Shown here: positions 1-7,990 of the stretch, piece after piece
Numbering within the stretch: position 1 is the stretch's first letter
How the letters are laid out: every line of letters begins with the position of its first letter
NCBI GenBank assembly: GCA_026770585.1
Contig: MU646899.1
Span: forward strand, 170,891-189,037
Length of the DNA: 18,147 bases
Reading direction: 5' to 3'
Source of the DNA: Baffinella frigidus
Taxonomy: Eukaryota > Cryptophyceae > Cryptomonadales > Baffinellaceae
Notes under the pieces: generated by a model
Seen by the model: only the letters and a program-made list of their open reading frames with translations
Databases searched by the model: none
Told to the model about the DNA's origin: nothing
Translations under genes and position numbers: made by a program

Positions 1-14
1 TCCCTCCCTCTCTT

Positions 15-75
<61 letters not shown>

Positions 76-78
76 AGG
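1..78. repeat. (CT)n microsatellite
   Basis: Nearly pure CT dinucleotide repeat at the window edge, so its full length is unknown. Confidence 0.95.
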
Positions 79-118
79 TACCGGAGGCAGTATGCGAGGA
101 GGCGACGCGCGCGGAAGC

Positions 119-478
119 CTGGTGTTAAGGGTTTAGGTTTTAGGCTTTAGGCTTTCGTGTTCAGTATTTAGGGTCTGGGGTTTGGGGGGCGATGTTTAGG
201 CTTCTGGCTTTCGTGTTCAGTGTTTAGGGTTTGGGGTTGAGGGTTTAGGGTCTGGGGTTCGGGGTGTAAGGTTGAGGGCTTAGGGTGGTTGAGGCTTTGG
301 GGTGTAACGCGTAGGGTTGAGAGTTGAGGGTTGAGGGTCCGGGGTTAGGAGTGTAAGGTTGAGGGTTGAGGGTGGTTGAGGGTTTGGGGTGTAAGGTTGA
401 GGGTTGAGGGTCTGGGGTTCCGGGTGTAAGGTGTAGGGTTGAGGGTTCACGGTCTGGGGTTCGGGGTGTAAGGATGAG
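119..478. repeat. Degenerate telomere-like array (GGGTTTA / GGGTTGA)
   Basis: About 360 bases of heptamer-like units GGGTTTA, GGGTTGA and GGGTCTG with frequent slips. Much of it is also the open tail of the last exon on the minus strand. Confidence 0.85.
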
Positions 479-579
479 GGGTGGGTTTTCAGGCTACCAC
501 GCAGGACCAGCGCCAGATGGCGCGACGCTGGGCCCTCAGGAGGGCAGATCACGATCGATTCGCGCAGGAGCGTTGCAGC
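280..579 (-). CDS. Exon 11 (probable last exon) with repeat-derived tail
   Basis: From aaagcag|GCTGCA the frame encodes AATLLRESIVICPPEGP and SRHLALVLRGSLKTH, credible helical protein of the TPR sort to about 480. It then runs open through telomere-like repeat as a Pro/Thr/Asn/Gln-rich tail (NPQPYTLHPEPQ types) to a stop at 280-282. A donor at CGTG|gtagcc near 490 could instead end the exon and place later exons outside this reading. The helical part is fairly likely to be coding; the tail is doubtful. Confidence 0.5.
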   Translation of the reverse strand, partial: AATLLRESIVICPPEGPASRHLALVLRGSLKTHPSSLHPEPQTVNPQPYTLHPEPQTLNPQPYTPNPQPPSTLNLTLLTPDPQPSTLNPTRYTPKPQPP

Positions 580-585
580 CTGCTT

Positions 586-752
586 TCGGGTTTCGGGTTT
601 CAGGATCCTGGATCCTGGATCCGGGTTCCGGGCTTCGGGTTCCGGGTTCCGGGTTCCGGGCTTCGGGTTCCGGGTTCCGGGTTCCGGGCTTCGGGTTCCG
701 GGTTCCGGGTTCCGGGCGTCGGGGTTCGGGTTCTGGATTCCGGGTTCCGCCG
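586..752. repeat. GGGTTCC heptamer array (intron 10)
   Basis: Period-7 array of GGGTTCC, GGGCTTC and GGGTTTC. It fills most of the intron between exons 10 and 11 and gives long false open frames rich in Gly/Ser/Phe on plus and Arg/Asn/Pro/Glu on minus. Confidence 0.9.
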
Positions 753-754
753 CG

Positions 755-830
755 CACCGAGACAAAAGTCGAGAGTGGGACGTCTCAAAGCAAAAGTGGA
801 ACCTCTGTTAACTTAAGAAGTAACAGTGGA
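755..830. repeat. Dispersed repeat T, copy 1
   Basis: A 76-base segment whose reverse complement occurs at 7853-7928 with only a few differences. It adjoins the end of exon 10 and supplies the stop met if exon 10 is not spliced. Confidence 0.9.
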
Positions 831-852
831 GTTCCGGGTTTCGGGTGCAGGC

Positions 853-966
853 CTCGCGGAACAGCGGGACGGCGTCGCGCGCCAGGCCGTTCTCCGCCAA
901 CACCGTGGCCTCCATGGCCATGTACAACGCGGCGAAGTTCAGCATCGAGGCGAGGTGCGGCTGCAC
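853..966 (-). CDS. Exon 10: C-terminal TPR-like helices
   Basis: Thirty-eight codons from ctcattag|GTGCAG to CGCGAG|gcctgc. They encode HLASMLNFAALYMAMEA and LAENGLARDAVPLFRE, two amphipathic TPR-like helices. The donor would be GC rather than GT; no GT donor in usable phase lies before the dispersed repeat at 755-830, where unspliced reading ends at TAA after 13 more codons. With the GC donor the frame joins exon 11 as PLFRE-AATLLRESI, which reads as continuous helix. A simple C-terminus in the repeat is the alternative. Confidence 0.62.
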
Positions 967-1023
967 CTAATGAGAGAAAGACCATGATTATTGCCGAACA
1001 GTCAGCGGCAGTGTCGCGCATGC

Positions 1024-1110
1024 TCGACGCATTGTGCTATTACTGTACCCCGCGTCGGCCGCTCATGCGAGCATTTTCCGGGTGGATTCTAACTGCACCT
1101 TCTACAGAGA
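1024..1110 (+). repeat. Dispersed repeat R, copy 1
   Basis: Resembles the reverse complement of 5278-5366 and of 14404-14490: ACGCATTGTGC, CCCCGCGTCGGCCGCTC, then CCGGGTGGATTCT. It lies in intron 9 in antisense. Confidence 0.85.
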
Positions 1111-1132
1111 AGGCCACTTTGTTGAAACAGGC

Positions 1133-1358
1133 ATCGGGTACGGGTGCAAATACCGGGTACGGGCACCCTACTGTAGGCAATAGTGTTGGGTCCTACGCAC
1201 TACCCGTACCCGGACGGGACTACCCGTACCCGGACGCCTGCGCGCCCAACTGCGATCGGGTACGGGTACAAAGACCGGGTACGGGCACCCTGCTGTAGGC
1301 AATAGTGTAGGGTCCTACGCACTACCCGTACCCGGACGGGACTACCCGTACCCGAAAC
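1133..1358. repeat. Palindromic element N, paired copies
   Basis: Two palindromic units of about 100 bases built on GGGTACGGG...CCCGTACCC with a CCTACTGTAGG-like centre, separated by a spacer (1228-1252) that matches the end of exon 6. Located in intron 9. Confidence 0.85.
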
Positions 1359-1413
1359 ACGACAGCGTCAATCTTCACCAGGGGGCACAAGAGGCGCATG
1401 GTTCCGGGCGTCT

Positions 1414-1495
1414 GAGCCTAAACCCCAAACCCCAAACCCCAAACCCCAAACCCCAAACCCCAAACCCCAAACCCCAAACCCTCAACCCCAAACCT
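1414..1495. repeat. CCCCAAA heptamer array
   Basis: About eleven near-perfect units of CCCCAAA on plus (TTTGGGG on minus), within intron 9. The G-rich strand is opposite to that of the neighbouring arrays. Confidence 0.92.
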
Positions 1496-1627
1496 AAACT
1501 CGAAGGCCTCAAGCAGGACTCACTCGCGTCTCGACCATCTCCCCTCCCTAGCGTGTGTCCTCGGTTGATCAACTTAAAAAAGACCGCCTTTCCCCCCCGT
1601 GCATGGGCAGTGTTGGGCAACACCCAC

Positions 1628-1867
1628 CTCCTCCGCGTGCTTGCCCTCTCCGTCAGGGACCGAAAGGGAGAGCGCGCGCATCTCCCCAATAAGCCCCGCC
1701 TTCACGCTGCGCTCCCCCCCCAGCCCGCGCACCGTCCTAACCATAGACACTTTCATCTCGCTCTTGAAGGCCTCGCTCGCCCGCGCGAGCAGCCTCTTTG
1801 CGGCGGAGAACGCGGCAGCGTGTGTTCCCTTCAGCCGCCGATCCACCCCGCAGACGCAGTCAAAGAC
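1628..1867 (-). CDS. Exon 9: post-SET cysteines and helical region
   Basis: Eighty codons in phase 0, from tctcag|GTCTTT to GAGGAG|gtgggt. The start, VFDCVCGVD, fits the post-SET pattern FxCxCxxC but has Asp where the third Cys is expected. The rest (KRLLARASEAFKSEM, GERSVKAGLIGEMRALS) looks helical and resembles the C-terminal helical domain of SMYD-type proteins; I recognise no finer homology. The array at 1874-2400 abuts its acceptor. Confidence 0.72.
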
Positions 1868-1873
1868 CTGAGA

Positions 1874-2400
1874 TGCGGTTTAGGGTTTAGGGTTTAGGGT
1901 TTAGGATTTGGGGTTTGGGGTTTAGGGTTTAGGGTTGAGGGTTTGGGGTTGAGGGTTTAGGGTTTAGGGTTTGAGATTTGGGGTTTATTGTTTACGGTTT
2001 ACGGTTTAGGATTTGGGGTTGGGGGTTGGGGGTTTAGGGTTTAGGGTACGGGGGAGGACCGATGGAGTTCTTCGAGGACGGGGTTTAGGGTTTCGGGTTT
2101 AGGGTTTATGGGGTTGGGTTCAAGGTTGTGCGATTTGGGGGGTGGGGTTTAGGGTGTAGGGTATGCAATGTAAGGTTCATGGTTCAGGGTTTAGGGTTTG
2201 GGGTGTAAGAGTTAGGGTTTAGGGTCTAGGGTTTAGGGTTTAGGGTTCAGGGTTTAGGGTTCAGGGTTCAGAGTTTAGAGTGGTTGAGGGTTTGGGGTGT
2301 AAGTTGTAGGGTTGAGGGTTTAAGATTTGGGGGTTGGATTGTGGGGTTGAGGGTTGAGGGGTTTGGTTGAAGATTTAGGTTTTGGGGTTAGGGAGAGGGT
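1874..2400. repeat. TTTAGGG-like array (intron 8)
   Basis: About 525 bases of TTTAGGG, TTTGGGG, TTGAGGG and TTCAGGG units with small unique inserts near 2050-2090. It makes up essentially the whole intron between exons 8 and 9. Confidence 0.92.
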
Positions 2401-2412
2401 TAGGGAGAAGAC

Positions 2413-2517
2413 CCGGAACGAAGTCCCTTTCTGAGGGAGTTGCGTTTCCTCGAAGGGCATCATGTGCTGATGGGGGTTGTCGGGGTAGGCTAAGAAGAGC
2501 TCCTCATCTTTGCACAC
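2413..2517 (-). CDS. Exon 8: SET C-terminal catalytic tyrosine segment
   Basis: Thirty-five codons in phase 0, from cccag|GTGTGC to TTCCGG|gtcttc. They begin VCKDEELFLAYPDNP. DEELFLAY corresponds to the SET motif (GEEL-x-hydrophobic-x-Y) with the catalytic Tyr; the remainder (HQHMMPFEETQLPQKG) is the variable link to post-SET. Both flanks are TTTAGGG-like arrays. Confidence 0.75.
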
Positions 2518-2520
2518 CTG

Positions 2521-2780
2521 GGTACGGGTTGAGGGTTGAGGGTGTGGGGTTTATACTGTAGGAGTTTGGGTGTAGGGATGGCGGTTTAGGGTTTAGGGTT
2601 TGGGGATTAGGGATTAGGGCTCAGGGATTAGGGATTAGGGATTAGGGATTAAGGATTAGGGTTGAGGGATCAGGGATCAGGGGTGCGGGATTCGGGTTTA
2701 GGGTTTAGGGATGAGGGATGAGGGAGTAGGGGTACGGGAGTAGGGATTTGGGGTTAGGGAGTAGGAGTTGGAGAGTAGGG
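2521..2780. repeat. Telomere-like array (intron 7)
   Basis: Mixed TTTAGGG, ATTAGGG and GATGAGG units, including a run of ATTAGGG hexa/heptamers near 2605-2650. Confidence 0.88.
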
Positions 2781-2792
2781 GTGACGGGTTTC

Positions 2793-2933
2793 ATCTCCAC
2801 AAAAGTATCAATTAATTGCTTTTGGCGCAACGAAATTTACTACACAAATGCTCTACTATAACTTGTATTTATAAGCAAATCGTGCAGTAATTTTCGTTGC
2901 CAGAAAGCAATTAATTAATACTTGTATGGAGAT
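2793..2933. mobile_element. MITE family B, copy 1
   Basis: Terminal inverted repeats begin ATCTCCA and continue through an AATTAATTGC block; the inner part has TACTACACAAA opposite a GTAATTTTCGTTG block. Other copies are at 6595-6732 and 15182-15318. Confidence 0.9.
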
Positions 2934-2950
2934 TTGGTTAGGGTGCAGAC

Positions 2951-2992
2951 CGGGACCGTGGTCGCGACAAGCATGACGTCGCCGACGGTCAC
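2951..2992 (-). CDS. Exon 7: SET strand with GDVM
   Basis: A 42-base micro-exon after gaacag, ending GTCCCG|gtctgc. It encodes VTVGDVMLVATTVP in phase 0 at both ends. Between NHxC and the catalytic Tyr, SET proteins carry a strand of the form GD-x-hydrophobic-V-x-A, and this piece supplies exactly that, in the right place and phase. A family B MITE (2793-2933) ends 17 bases beyond the donor. The size is small enough for gene finders to miss. Confidence 0.72.
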
Positions 2993-3120
2993 CTGTTCGA
3001 AAGCTCAGATTTGACTCAAATCAAACCAGATTTGATTCAAATCAAATTCCACGTTGCGGGACTCCAATAAGCTGCGGGACGCAGGGCCGCGCGTTCACAA
3101 GGGTATTTCCAACACACGAA

Positions 3121-3262
3121 CTTATCCGGGGAAACCTATTTTTCTTTCATTTGATCCCAATGAAAACTACTACACGAATGCTTTAATATTACTAGTAAGA
3201 ACGAACTGTGTGGTAATTTTCATTGCCATCAAATGAAAGAAAAATAGGTTTCCCCGGATAAG
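3121..3262. mobile_element. MITE family A, copy 1
   Basis: Long near-perfect hairpin: CTTATCCGGGGAAACCTATT at one end and its complement at the other, arms about 60 bases. In intron 6. Other copies at 5625-5766, 7306-7448 and 7613-7754; half copy at 14082-14178. Confidence 0.95.
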
Positions 3263-3277
3263 AACCGCATCACCCGG

Positions 3278-3458
3278 CCACACGAGGCTATCCATGCGAA
3301 CAGATTCATAAGTTAATTATTGGATTATTGCCCAGAAAACACGCCAAAAGTCAGCATTTGATCACGTTTCCGCACGGACATCCGTACGGAAACGTGATCA
3401 TTTCCCCACAAATTTTAAAATGTCCTTTTATTCTGTTCGCAAGGATAGCCTCGTGTGG
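3278..3458. mobile_element. MITE family C, copy 1
   Basis: Ends CCACACGAGGCTATCCATGC and complement; inner hairpin around GATCACGTTTCCG. In intron 6, 15 bases from a family A copy. Others at 14681-14859, 16113-16293 and 17295-17474. Confidence 0.94.
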
Positions 3459-3468
3459 GAAGACCCTG

Positions 3469-3648
3469 CTACGCGAGATCAGGTCCAGGTTTGAGAGATT
3501 TGATACTTTTTGATATCTTAGCCTTAAGATAAGCAAGGATATGCTATTTTAGGCATCAAACCAAGACTTAAGATAGCATAAATGGCTCCACCAACGCGAC
3601 ATGAGGTCGCGTCGGGATGTTCTAAACCCTGAACCCCCTCCTGCGTAG
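3469..3648. repeat. Dispersed repeat O, copy 1
   Basis: A 180-base segment from CTACGCGAGATCAGGTCC to CTGCGTAG, repeated in the same orientation at 4709-4888 with a handful of changes. No clear inverted ends. Confidence 0.94.
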
Positions 3649-3763
3649 TGCATTAGGAACATCCCTCCGGTGGGAGGGTACTCGAGATAGCTGCAGAGTA
3701 GTTTGGCGATACCGTTTTTGGGTTTGGGTTTTCAGGTAGGGAGATACGGGATCGCAGGCTTTC

Positions 3764-3978
3764 GGGTACGGGTAGTCCCGTCCGGGTACGGGTAGTGCGT
3801 AGGGCCCTACGCTATTGCCTACAGTAGGGTACCCCTACCCGGTCTTTGTACCCGTACCCGATCGCAGTTGTGCGCACAGGCGTCCGGGTACGGGTACAAA
3901 GACCGGGTAGGAGCCCCCTACGGTAGGCAATACCGCAGGGTCCTACGCACTACCCGTACCCGGTCTTTGTACCCGTAC
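3764..3978. repeat. Palindromic element N, paired copies at the exon 6 border
   Basis: Two GGGTACGGG...CCCGTACCC palindromes separated by a spacer (about 3853-3878) that, read on minus, nearly repeats the end of exon 6 (CGCCTGTGCGCACAACTGCG versus CGCCTGCGCGGCCAACTGCG). The intron starts inside this array. Confidence 0.88.
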
Positions 3979-4341
3979 CCGATCGCAGTTGGCCGCGCAG
4001 GCGTGGTTGAAGAGGGAGGGCACAGCGAACAGCCCGCTCCCATCGCTCCCAAGCGCCCCCGCAGCGTCCTGCGACCGCCCGCCGCTCCCCGCGTGCAACA
4101 ACACCGCGAACGCGTTGCACCCCACCACCCTATGCACGCGCCCCACGTCCAGCCCCACGGTCTCCACCCCCGCGATACACAAGTATCTCGCGCCGCCGCC
4201 CCCCGCCCCGCCCCCCCCGCGCACGCACTCGCCCGCGAGGTCGATGGGCGGGAGGCTCCCGTTATCGTTTCCGTAGAGCCACGCGACGCAGCGTGCGCCG
4301 CGCCCGGAATGCAGCGCGGAATGCGCTACCTGGCACGCCAC
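3979..4341 (-). CDS. Exon 6: SET core with NHxC motif
   Basis: A 121-codon island in phase 0, after cctacag and ending GATCGG|gtacgg. It starts VACQVAHSALHSG, carries a Gly-rich loop (GGGGAGGGG), then VETVGLDVGRVHRVVGCNAF and finally GLFAVPSLFNHACAANC. The last is the SET NHxC motif (usual form NHSC), which forms the pseudoknot around the methyl-donor site; the DVGRV...NAF pattern is typical of SMYD and TPR-SET proteins. The frame stays open upstream to about 4440 (YPAATYVRDEQHP is in frame), so the true 5' border may lie further out. The last 25 bases recur in nearby palindromic elements. Confidence 0.8.
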
Positions 4342-4373
4342 CTGTAGGACCGTTGGGTGTTGTTCATCCCTGA

Positions 4374-4428
4374 CATAAGTGGCCGCCGGGTACGAGAGCC
4401 TCATAAGTGGCCGCCGGGTACGAGAGCC
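4374..4428. repeat. 28-bp tandem duplication
   Basis: CATAAGTGGCCGCCGGGTAC followed by GAGAGCC occurs twice at a period of 28. It lies just upstream of (or in) the start of exon 6; the period is not a multiple of three. Confidence 0.95.
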
Positions 4429-4449
4429 AGACTCGCACGCGCTGGCCGG

Positions 4450-4570
4450 GCCCGAGTTGAGTCTGTGACAAAATCTGTCAACTTAAGATCACCTGCCCAC
4501 AAAAACGCTAGGAATCCTAGCGTTCGGGTCTTAAGTTGGCACATTTTTGTCCTAGACTCAACTCGAGACC
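4450..4570. mobile_element. MITE with CCGAGTTGAGTCT ends
   Basis: Imperfect inverted ends (GAGTTGAGTCT / AGACTCAACTC) followed by matched CAACTTAAGA blocks, and a central CGCTAGGAATCCTAGCG palindrome. It separates possible exon 5 from exon 6. Confidence 0.88.
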
Positions 4571-4618
4571 GGACGGGAGAGCCAACGCAAAGGCCGCTCG
4601 CGAGCGGGACAGGTACAC
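4570..4618 (-). CDS. Possible exon 5 (uncertain)
   Basis: Coding-like stretch after ttcgag with frame VYLSRSRAAFALALPSG, GC-rich and free of stops. It would follow exon 4 in phase 0, but it ends in phase 1 at TCCG|gtctcg against a MITE, and no good acceptor of matching phase was found before exon 6. Exon 4 can also splice directly to exon 6 in phase 0. This may be a true exon whose 3' junction was damaged by the MITE, or not coding at all. Confidence 0.3.
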
Positions 4619-4708
4619 CTCGAAGGACTTGAAAGAGTTGTAACTGAAGTCGAGGCCAGATTCAGGTCTTGGGACTTTTAAAACGTCCCGAGGTCCCTCG
4701 AGAGCGGT

Positions 4709-4888
4709 CTACGCGAGATCAGGTCCAGGCTTTAGAGATTTGATACTCTTTGATATCTTAGCCTTAAGATAAGCAAGGATATACTATTTTAGGCATCAAA
4801 CCAAGACTTAAGATAGCATAAATGGCTCCACCAACGCGACATGAGGTCGCGTCGGGATTTTCTAAACCCTGAACCCCCTCCCGCGTAG
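4709..4888. repeat. Dispersed repeat O, copy 2
   Basis: Direct copy of 3469-3648, in the intron upstream of exon 6. Confidence 0.94.
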
Positions 4889-5194
4889 GCCGCGCCCGGG
4901 GCCGGGAAACTACGAAAATCCAATGGTTTCAGTAACAAGTCGGATTTGGCGGCAGTAATCACGTCCTGACTTTCATCACGTCCTGACACAAAACGACCTT
5001 TGACTGACGAGAAAGTCCATTTTGGGAGTCTATGCCAGTTTGTTCAACATTTGAAGTGTTTTTATCGAATCTGAAGTGTATGTATCGTAATGTGTTTGTC
5101 CTGGCCTCCTTTTTACAACACATTTATAATCAAGGCGCTTAAATGGACCGTACGAGGCTCGTCGTCGCCCCCCTCCGGGCGCGGTAGCTCTTAC

Positions 5195-5277
5195 CGCGAC
5201 GTCGCGCGACTGGGAGGCCTCCTCAGGGGAGACACCCGCGACCGCTGCGACCGCCTTGGAGACGCACAGCAGCGTGC
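5195..5277 (-). CDS. Exon 4: SET-N continuation
   Basis: An 83-base island after cctgcag, ending GTCGCG|gtaaga, the most consensus-like donor in the gene. After completing the Gly codon from exon 3 it encodes TLLCVSKAVAAVAGVSPEEA and ends SRDVA in phase 0. PAGTLLCVSKA matches the strand after motif I in TPR-SET proteins (AGxLLxVxKA). The intron just before its acceptor belongs to a dispersed repeat with two other copies in the window (1024-1110 and 14404-14490). Confidence 0.75.
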
Positions 5278-5366
5278 CTGCAGGACGTGGAGTGAGAATC
5301 CATCCGGAAAAAATGCTCGTGTGAGCGGCCGACACGGGGTACAGTAGTGGCACAATGCGTAGCAAG
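5278..5366 (-). repeat. Dispersed repeat R, copy 2 (3' end of intron 3)
   Basis: Minus-strand copy of the 1024-1110 repeat. On the coding strand it runs into CCTGCAG, the exon 4 acceptor, so this splice site lies at the end of a repeat. Confidence 0.85.
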
Positions 5367-5440
5367 TGTGGCGCTGACGCTGGTTGTTTGGCAATAAATT
5401 ATCAATCTGTCTGCAGGCCCCGCCGCACACTTCACTGCCA

Positions 5441-5575
5441 GCCAGGATGTTTTACCTTGAGTCAACAAGCTGATCCTCGGCAGTAAGTTGCCATTTCGTT
5501 TAGATGGACCTCGTCTGGGACCAGGCATTTGACTTAAGGCACTGCATTTCAGGGGGAGTTGACTTAGTCGAAATT
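5441..5575. repeat. Dispersed repeat P, copy 1
   Basis: GCCAGGATGTTTT, then TGATCCTCGGCAGTA, GCATTTGACT and CAGTTGACT-like blocks, in the same order at 11652-11820. Confidence 0.88.
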
Positions 5576-5624
5576 TTAGGTTCAGAGAGCACTTGAAAAA
5601 GCGCCCGCTCGCTTTACGCAGGAA

Positions 5625-5766
5625 CTTATCCGGGGAAAACTATTTTTCTTTCATTTGATTGCAATGAAAATTACTACACGAATGATTTAATATTACTAGT
5701 AATAACGAATTGTGTAGTAATTTTCATAGCCATCAAATGAAAGAAAAATAGGTTTCCCCGGATAAG
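5625..5766. mobile_element. MITE family A, copy 2
   Basis: Same ends and centre as 3121-3262; in intron 3. Confidence 0.95.
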
Positions 5767-5799
5767 AACGTGTTTCGAACCGGGAAAGGCGTTTAGAGC

Positions 5800-5964
5800 G
5801 TTTGCGGTAATTGTTGTCCGTTTTGGACGTACGGTTTTCCGGTTTTCCGGTTTTCATTTGTACCAGAAGTGTCCCTTTAAAATGTTTTACGGCCCTTACT
5901 ACATTTTAAAAAAACGGGAAACCGGAAAACCGTACGTCCAAAACGGACAACAATTACCGAAAAC
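5800..5964. mobile_element. Long-hairpin MITE (family H)
   Basis: Inverted arms of about 55 bases: GGTAATTGTTGTCCGTTTTG and its complement, then CGTACGGTTTTCCGG. Single copy here, in intron 3. Confidence 0.93.
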
Positions 5965-6302
5965 ACTCTACAATGTTCCGCACCCGGATCCGGACGACTA
6001 TGGTCTATCTAAGATCGTTTAGGGAAAGAGGTGCAAGAAAGAGTCACGTCCCAGATAGAAACGCCCCCGTGTCCAATAGATGAACAAACGCTCTGAATAA
6101 ATGGCCCAGGCGCTTTTCTTGAAAACACATTTATCGAAACTGGTACAAAAAAACCTCCTATGACTCCTTTATCTGGACGTGACAGATCTCAAGAGTCCAA
6201 CGCGTCGAATAAAATGGCTCCAGTGTGAACCAAAAAATCTGGTCGCCACTGGAGCCATTGGATTTTCGTAGTTCCCCGGATCCGGGCGCGGTGTAGCGGG
6301 TG

Positions 6303-6551
6303 TATCCTCTTGCCGGTTTTATAGTAGAATAATACCTTTAGTTGGAGCCATTTGTTTGACCTTTGGCCTGTAGTAAAGATCTCAAGATTTCATCGCAGCT
6401 CAATTTTTTTTAGCAGAATCTGGAGCTGAAGGCCAAATCTCGACGATCTGCGCTTTCAGATTTCAAAAAGGATAAAATTTAGGGTTGAAATTCAGCAGAA
6501 TACCGGTAACCTCCATTTATGACTTATCGAAATGAAACCGGCAAGAGGATA
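6303..6551. mobile_element. MITE with TATCCTCTTGCCGGTTT ends
   Basis: About 249 bases with 17-base inverted ends; short matched GTGTAG / CTACAC blocks lie just outside. In intron 3. Confidence 0.85.
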
Positions 6552-6594
6552 ACTACACGAGTGGCGCATTTCTGGGTAGGGGGCGGACGAAGCT

Positions 6595-6732
6595 AATCTC
6601 CATACAAGTATTAATTAATTGCTTTCTGGCAACGAAATTTACTACACAAACGCTTTACTATTACTTTTATGGGCAAATCGTGTAGTAATTTTCGTTGCCC
6701 AAGAGCAATTAATTAATACTTGTATGGAGATT
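6595..6732. mobile_element. MITE family B, copy 2
   Basis: The best preserved copy: both ends read AATCTCCATACAAGTATTAA or its complement. Located in intron 3, 95 bases beyond the exon 3 donor. Confidence 0.93.
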
Positions 6733-6826
6733 AAAGCAGGGCCTTCCTGCGAATCCTTTCCACGGAAGGGCGAAGTGTCCGCCGACGTTGGGAGTACCAA
6801 AAAAATTGAAGGGCCTGGGAAAAAAC

Positions 6827-6884
6827 CTGCGGGGATGTCCGACCGCGCGAACAGACCGCGCCCCTTCCTCCCCGCGTCACGCAC
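6827..6884 (-). CDS. Exon 3: SET domain N-terminal motif
   Basis: A 58-base island preceded by gcgggcag and ending GCAG|gttttt. It encodes VRDAGRKGRGLFARSDIPA plus the first base of a Gly codon. GRGLFA followed by DIPAG is the classical SET motif I, part of the S-adenosylmethionine pocket. It starts in phase 0 after exon 2 and ends in phase 1, which exon 4 completes (G + GC) to give IPAG-TLL. It is embedded in non-coding repeats: a family B MITE at 6595-6732 and a hairpin at 6958-7044. Confidence 0.78.
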
Positions 6885-6957
6885 CTGCCCGCATCCATTT
6901 CCCGATGAGAACCGGTCTTACCTAATGCGAAAATCTAGCGCCAGCGGACCCCTTAGC

Positions 6958-7044
6958 CTACGGTAGGAACCCCCCCTCCTCCTACGACGTTGAAAAAAAA
7001 AAAGTCGTTGAAAGTCGTAGGGGGGGGGGCTCCTACCGTAGGCA
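6958..7044. repeat. Hairpin with CCTACGGTAGG ends
   Basis: CCTACGGTAGGA...G-rich arms around an A-run, folding almost fully on itself. In intron 2, near exon 3. Confidence 0.85.
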
Positions 7045-7164
7045 ATCCGTAGGCTCTAAGTACCTCGCTGGCGTTAGCTTTTTGCATGATACCGCTCTCA
7101 AGGGAACTCGGAACGTGTTACAGTGGACCTACCCTAACACATACCCGTCGGGGTCGGACTGATT

Positions 7165-7281
7165 GAGTATGTGTGGAGGGTAGGTATGCGTTATGGTGTC
7201 CACCCCTCAGGCATACTTCCTTGCAGGGGGAAATCGGGGGCCGGCCGAGGGAGTATGTGTGGAGGGTAAGTATGTGTTACG
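7165..7281. repeat. Direct repeat GAGTATGTGTGGAGGGTA
   Basis: The 18-mer and a few following bases occur at 7165 and 7251, inside a partly palindromic stretch (about 7120-7290). Intron 2. Confidence 0.8.
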
Positions 7282-7305
7282 GTAGCCTGTGTTACGGTAG
7301 TTGGA

Positions 7306-7448
7306 CTTCATCCGGGGAAACCTATTTTTCTTTCATCTGATGGCAATGAAAATTTCTACACAGTTCGTTCTTACTAGCAATATTAAACCATTCGTGTAGT
7401 AATTTTCATTGGAATCAAATGAAAGAAAAATAGGTTTCCCCGGATAAG
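7306..7448. mobile_element. MITE family A, copy 3
   Basis: Same family with the asymmetric centre in the opposite orientation (TTCGTTCTTACTAGCAA), i.e. inserted the other way round; intron 2. Confidence 0.95.
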
Positions 7449-7612
7449 ACAGTCCTCTACGGCAGAGTTGCCGCACGCATCCTGGTGTAGGCTTTCATCC
7501 TGGTGTAGGTCAGGGTTTCGCGTCTAGGCTTTAGGGTTTCGGCTCTACGGTTGGGGGCCGACCAAGACCAGCATCTGGTTTCGGCGTCTGGCGGCAGGTA
7601 CAAAGATGTAAA

Positions 7613-7754
7613 CTTATCCGGGGAAGCCTATTTTTCTTTCATTTGATGGCAATCAAAATTACTACACAGATTCTTTTATATTACTACTAAGAACGAATTG
7701 TGTAGTAATTTTCGTTGCCATCAAATGAAAGAAAAACAGGTTTCCCCGGATAAA
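7613..7754. mobile_element. MITE family A, copy 4
   Basis: Same family; intron 2, about 165 bases from copy 3. Confidence 0.94.
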
Positions 7755-7852
7755 AAACTCTTCGAGGTGCACCCGTCCCGCCCGAGAGCGGTGGGGATCG
7801 CACGGGTGTGGCAACACTGCGAATCCTCTCGAATGGCTTCGGACATCAGAAA

Positions 7853-7928
7853 TCCACTGTTACTTCTTAAGTTAACAGAGGTTCCACTTTTGCTCTGAGA
7901 CGTTCCACTCTCGACTTTTGTCTCGGTG
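7853..7928. repeat. Dispersed repeat T, copy 2
   Basis: Inverted copy of 755-830, within intron 2, about 60 bases from the end of exon 2. Confidence 0.9.
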
Positions 7929-7990
7929 GGCCGCGCTCCGTGTGTTCAATAAAAGATCCTGAACGGCAGTCGAGAAGCAAGAGGAAGCAC

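Noticed and set aside
474-1298. 274-residue plus-strand frame
   Set aside because: Mostly Gly/Ser/Phe units decoded from the GGGTTCC array, running through the antisense of exon 10 and repeats R and N.
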